Positions 5,425 to 5,514 of a stretch of DNA of 5,514 nucleotides are shown piece after piece. Position 1 is the first letter of the stretch, and every line of letters begins with the position of its first letter. The position numbers were made by a program, and so were the translations under genes. The notes under the pieces were generated by a model. That model was not told where the DNA came from, made no database searches, and saw only the letters and a list, made by a program, of their open reading frames with translations. This DNA comes from an uncultured Bacilli bacterium (lineage in GTDB: Bacteria > Bacillota_I > Bacilli_A > RF39 > UBA660). The stretch is taken from the NCBI GenBank assembly GCA_947627405.1, contig CANQVY010000086.1, positions 1 through 5,514 on the forward strand, written 5' to 3'.

Positions 5425-5501
5425 TGGTCGGGAAGACAGGATTTGAACCTGCAACCCCATGGTCCCAAACCATGTGCTCTACCAAGTTGAGCCACTTCCC
5501 G
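5425..5501 (-). tRNA. tRNA-Pro (anticodon UGG)
   Basis: A complete 77-nt cloverleaf is visible. The acceptor stem CGGGAAG (5495-5501) pairs with CTTCCCG (5429-5435), followed by discriminator A and an encoded CCA (5425-5427). The D-stem is GCTC/GAGC. The anticodon stem CATGG/CCATG holds loop TTTGGGA with anticodon TGG (5465-5467), and the T-arm has loop TTCAAAT. UGG with wobble reads all four Pro codons. No promoter is seen in the 13 bases before it, so it is probably transcribed from further upstream as the last member of a tRNA array, ending at the hairpin 5389-5415. Confidence 0.97.
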
Positions 5502-5507
5502 AATACA

Positions 5508-5514
5508 TGGCGCG
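5508..5514 (-). tRNA. Possible 3' end of an upstream tRNA gene (partial)
   Basis: The last seven bases read CGCGCCA on the minus strand, which fits the end of an acceptor stem, a discriminator G and an encoded CCA. It sits 6 nt before the 5' end of tRNA-Pro, typical spacing in Bacillota tRNA arrays. Seven bases are too few to identify or prove it. Confidence 0.3.

Noticed and set aside
1..5514. CRISPR array, insertion sequence or prophage genes
   Set aside because: No regularly spaced repeats, transposase, integrase or phage structural gene is visible in either strand.

Overview
The window is very AT-rich and has strong AAGGAGG-type ribosome binding sites, TTGACA/TATAAT-type promoters, hairpin-plus-U-run terminators and Trp encoded by TGG. 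This points to a low-GC Bacillota genome (Bacilli or Clostridia, plausibly an uncultured gut lineage) using genetic code 11. The taxon is inferred from style only; there is no rRNA or other marker gene.

Positions 1-2131 (all minus strand, read from high to low coordinates) hold a pilus-like surface-structure cluster. A promoter at 2103-2131 drives three closely packed genes: a 57-aa Flp-like pilin (1890-2063), a TadE-like pseudopilin (1372-1863) and a 130-aa stand-alone domain resembling the N-terminal pseudo-receiver of TadZ/CpaE (980-1372, coupled by a TAATG overlap). A second promoter (916-944), whose -10 box lies inside a perfect 24-bp palindrome, drives a two-helix protein resembling conjugative T4SS pilins (501-884), which ends at an AT-rich terminator. 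A signal-peptide-bearing secreted protein (2-418) follows and runs off the left edge. No assembly ATPase, platform protein or prepilin peptidase is in the window.

Positions 2134-4384 (minus strand) form a two-gene operon: aminoacyl-histidine dipeptidase PepD (M20C), then, after 1 nt, a four-helix membrane protein of unknown function. It starts at an extended -10 promoter (4421-4429) and ends at a hairpin (2113-2140) that physically overlaps the promoter of the pilin operon.

Positions 4542-5282 (plus strand, divergent from pepD) encode an MvaI/BcnI-type PD-(D/E)XK restriction endonuclease-like protein with no methyltransferase in view. Downstream, facing it on the minus strand, lies tRNA-Pro(UGG) with its own terminator (5389-5415). 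Between the two genes is a 19-nt exact inverted copy of the tRNA's D-stem/anticodon region (5368-5386 against 5463-5481). The last bases of the window look like the 3' end of another tRNA of the same array.

The most interesting items are the compact, separately regulated pilin set with a stand-alone TadZ-like domain, the palindrome-controlled promoter, the solitary MvaI-like nuclease and the inverted tRNA fragment.
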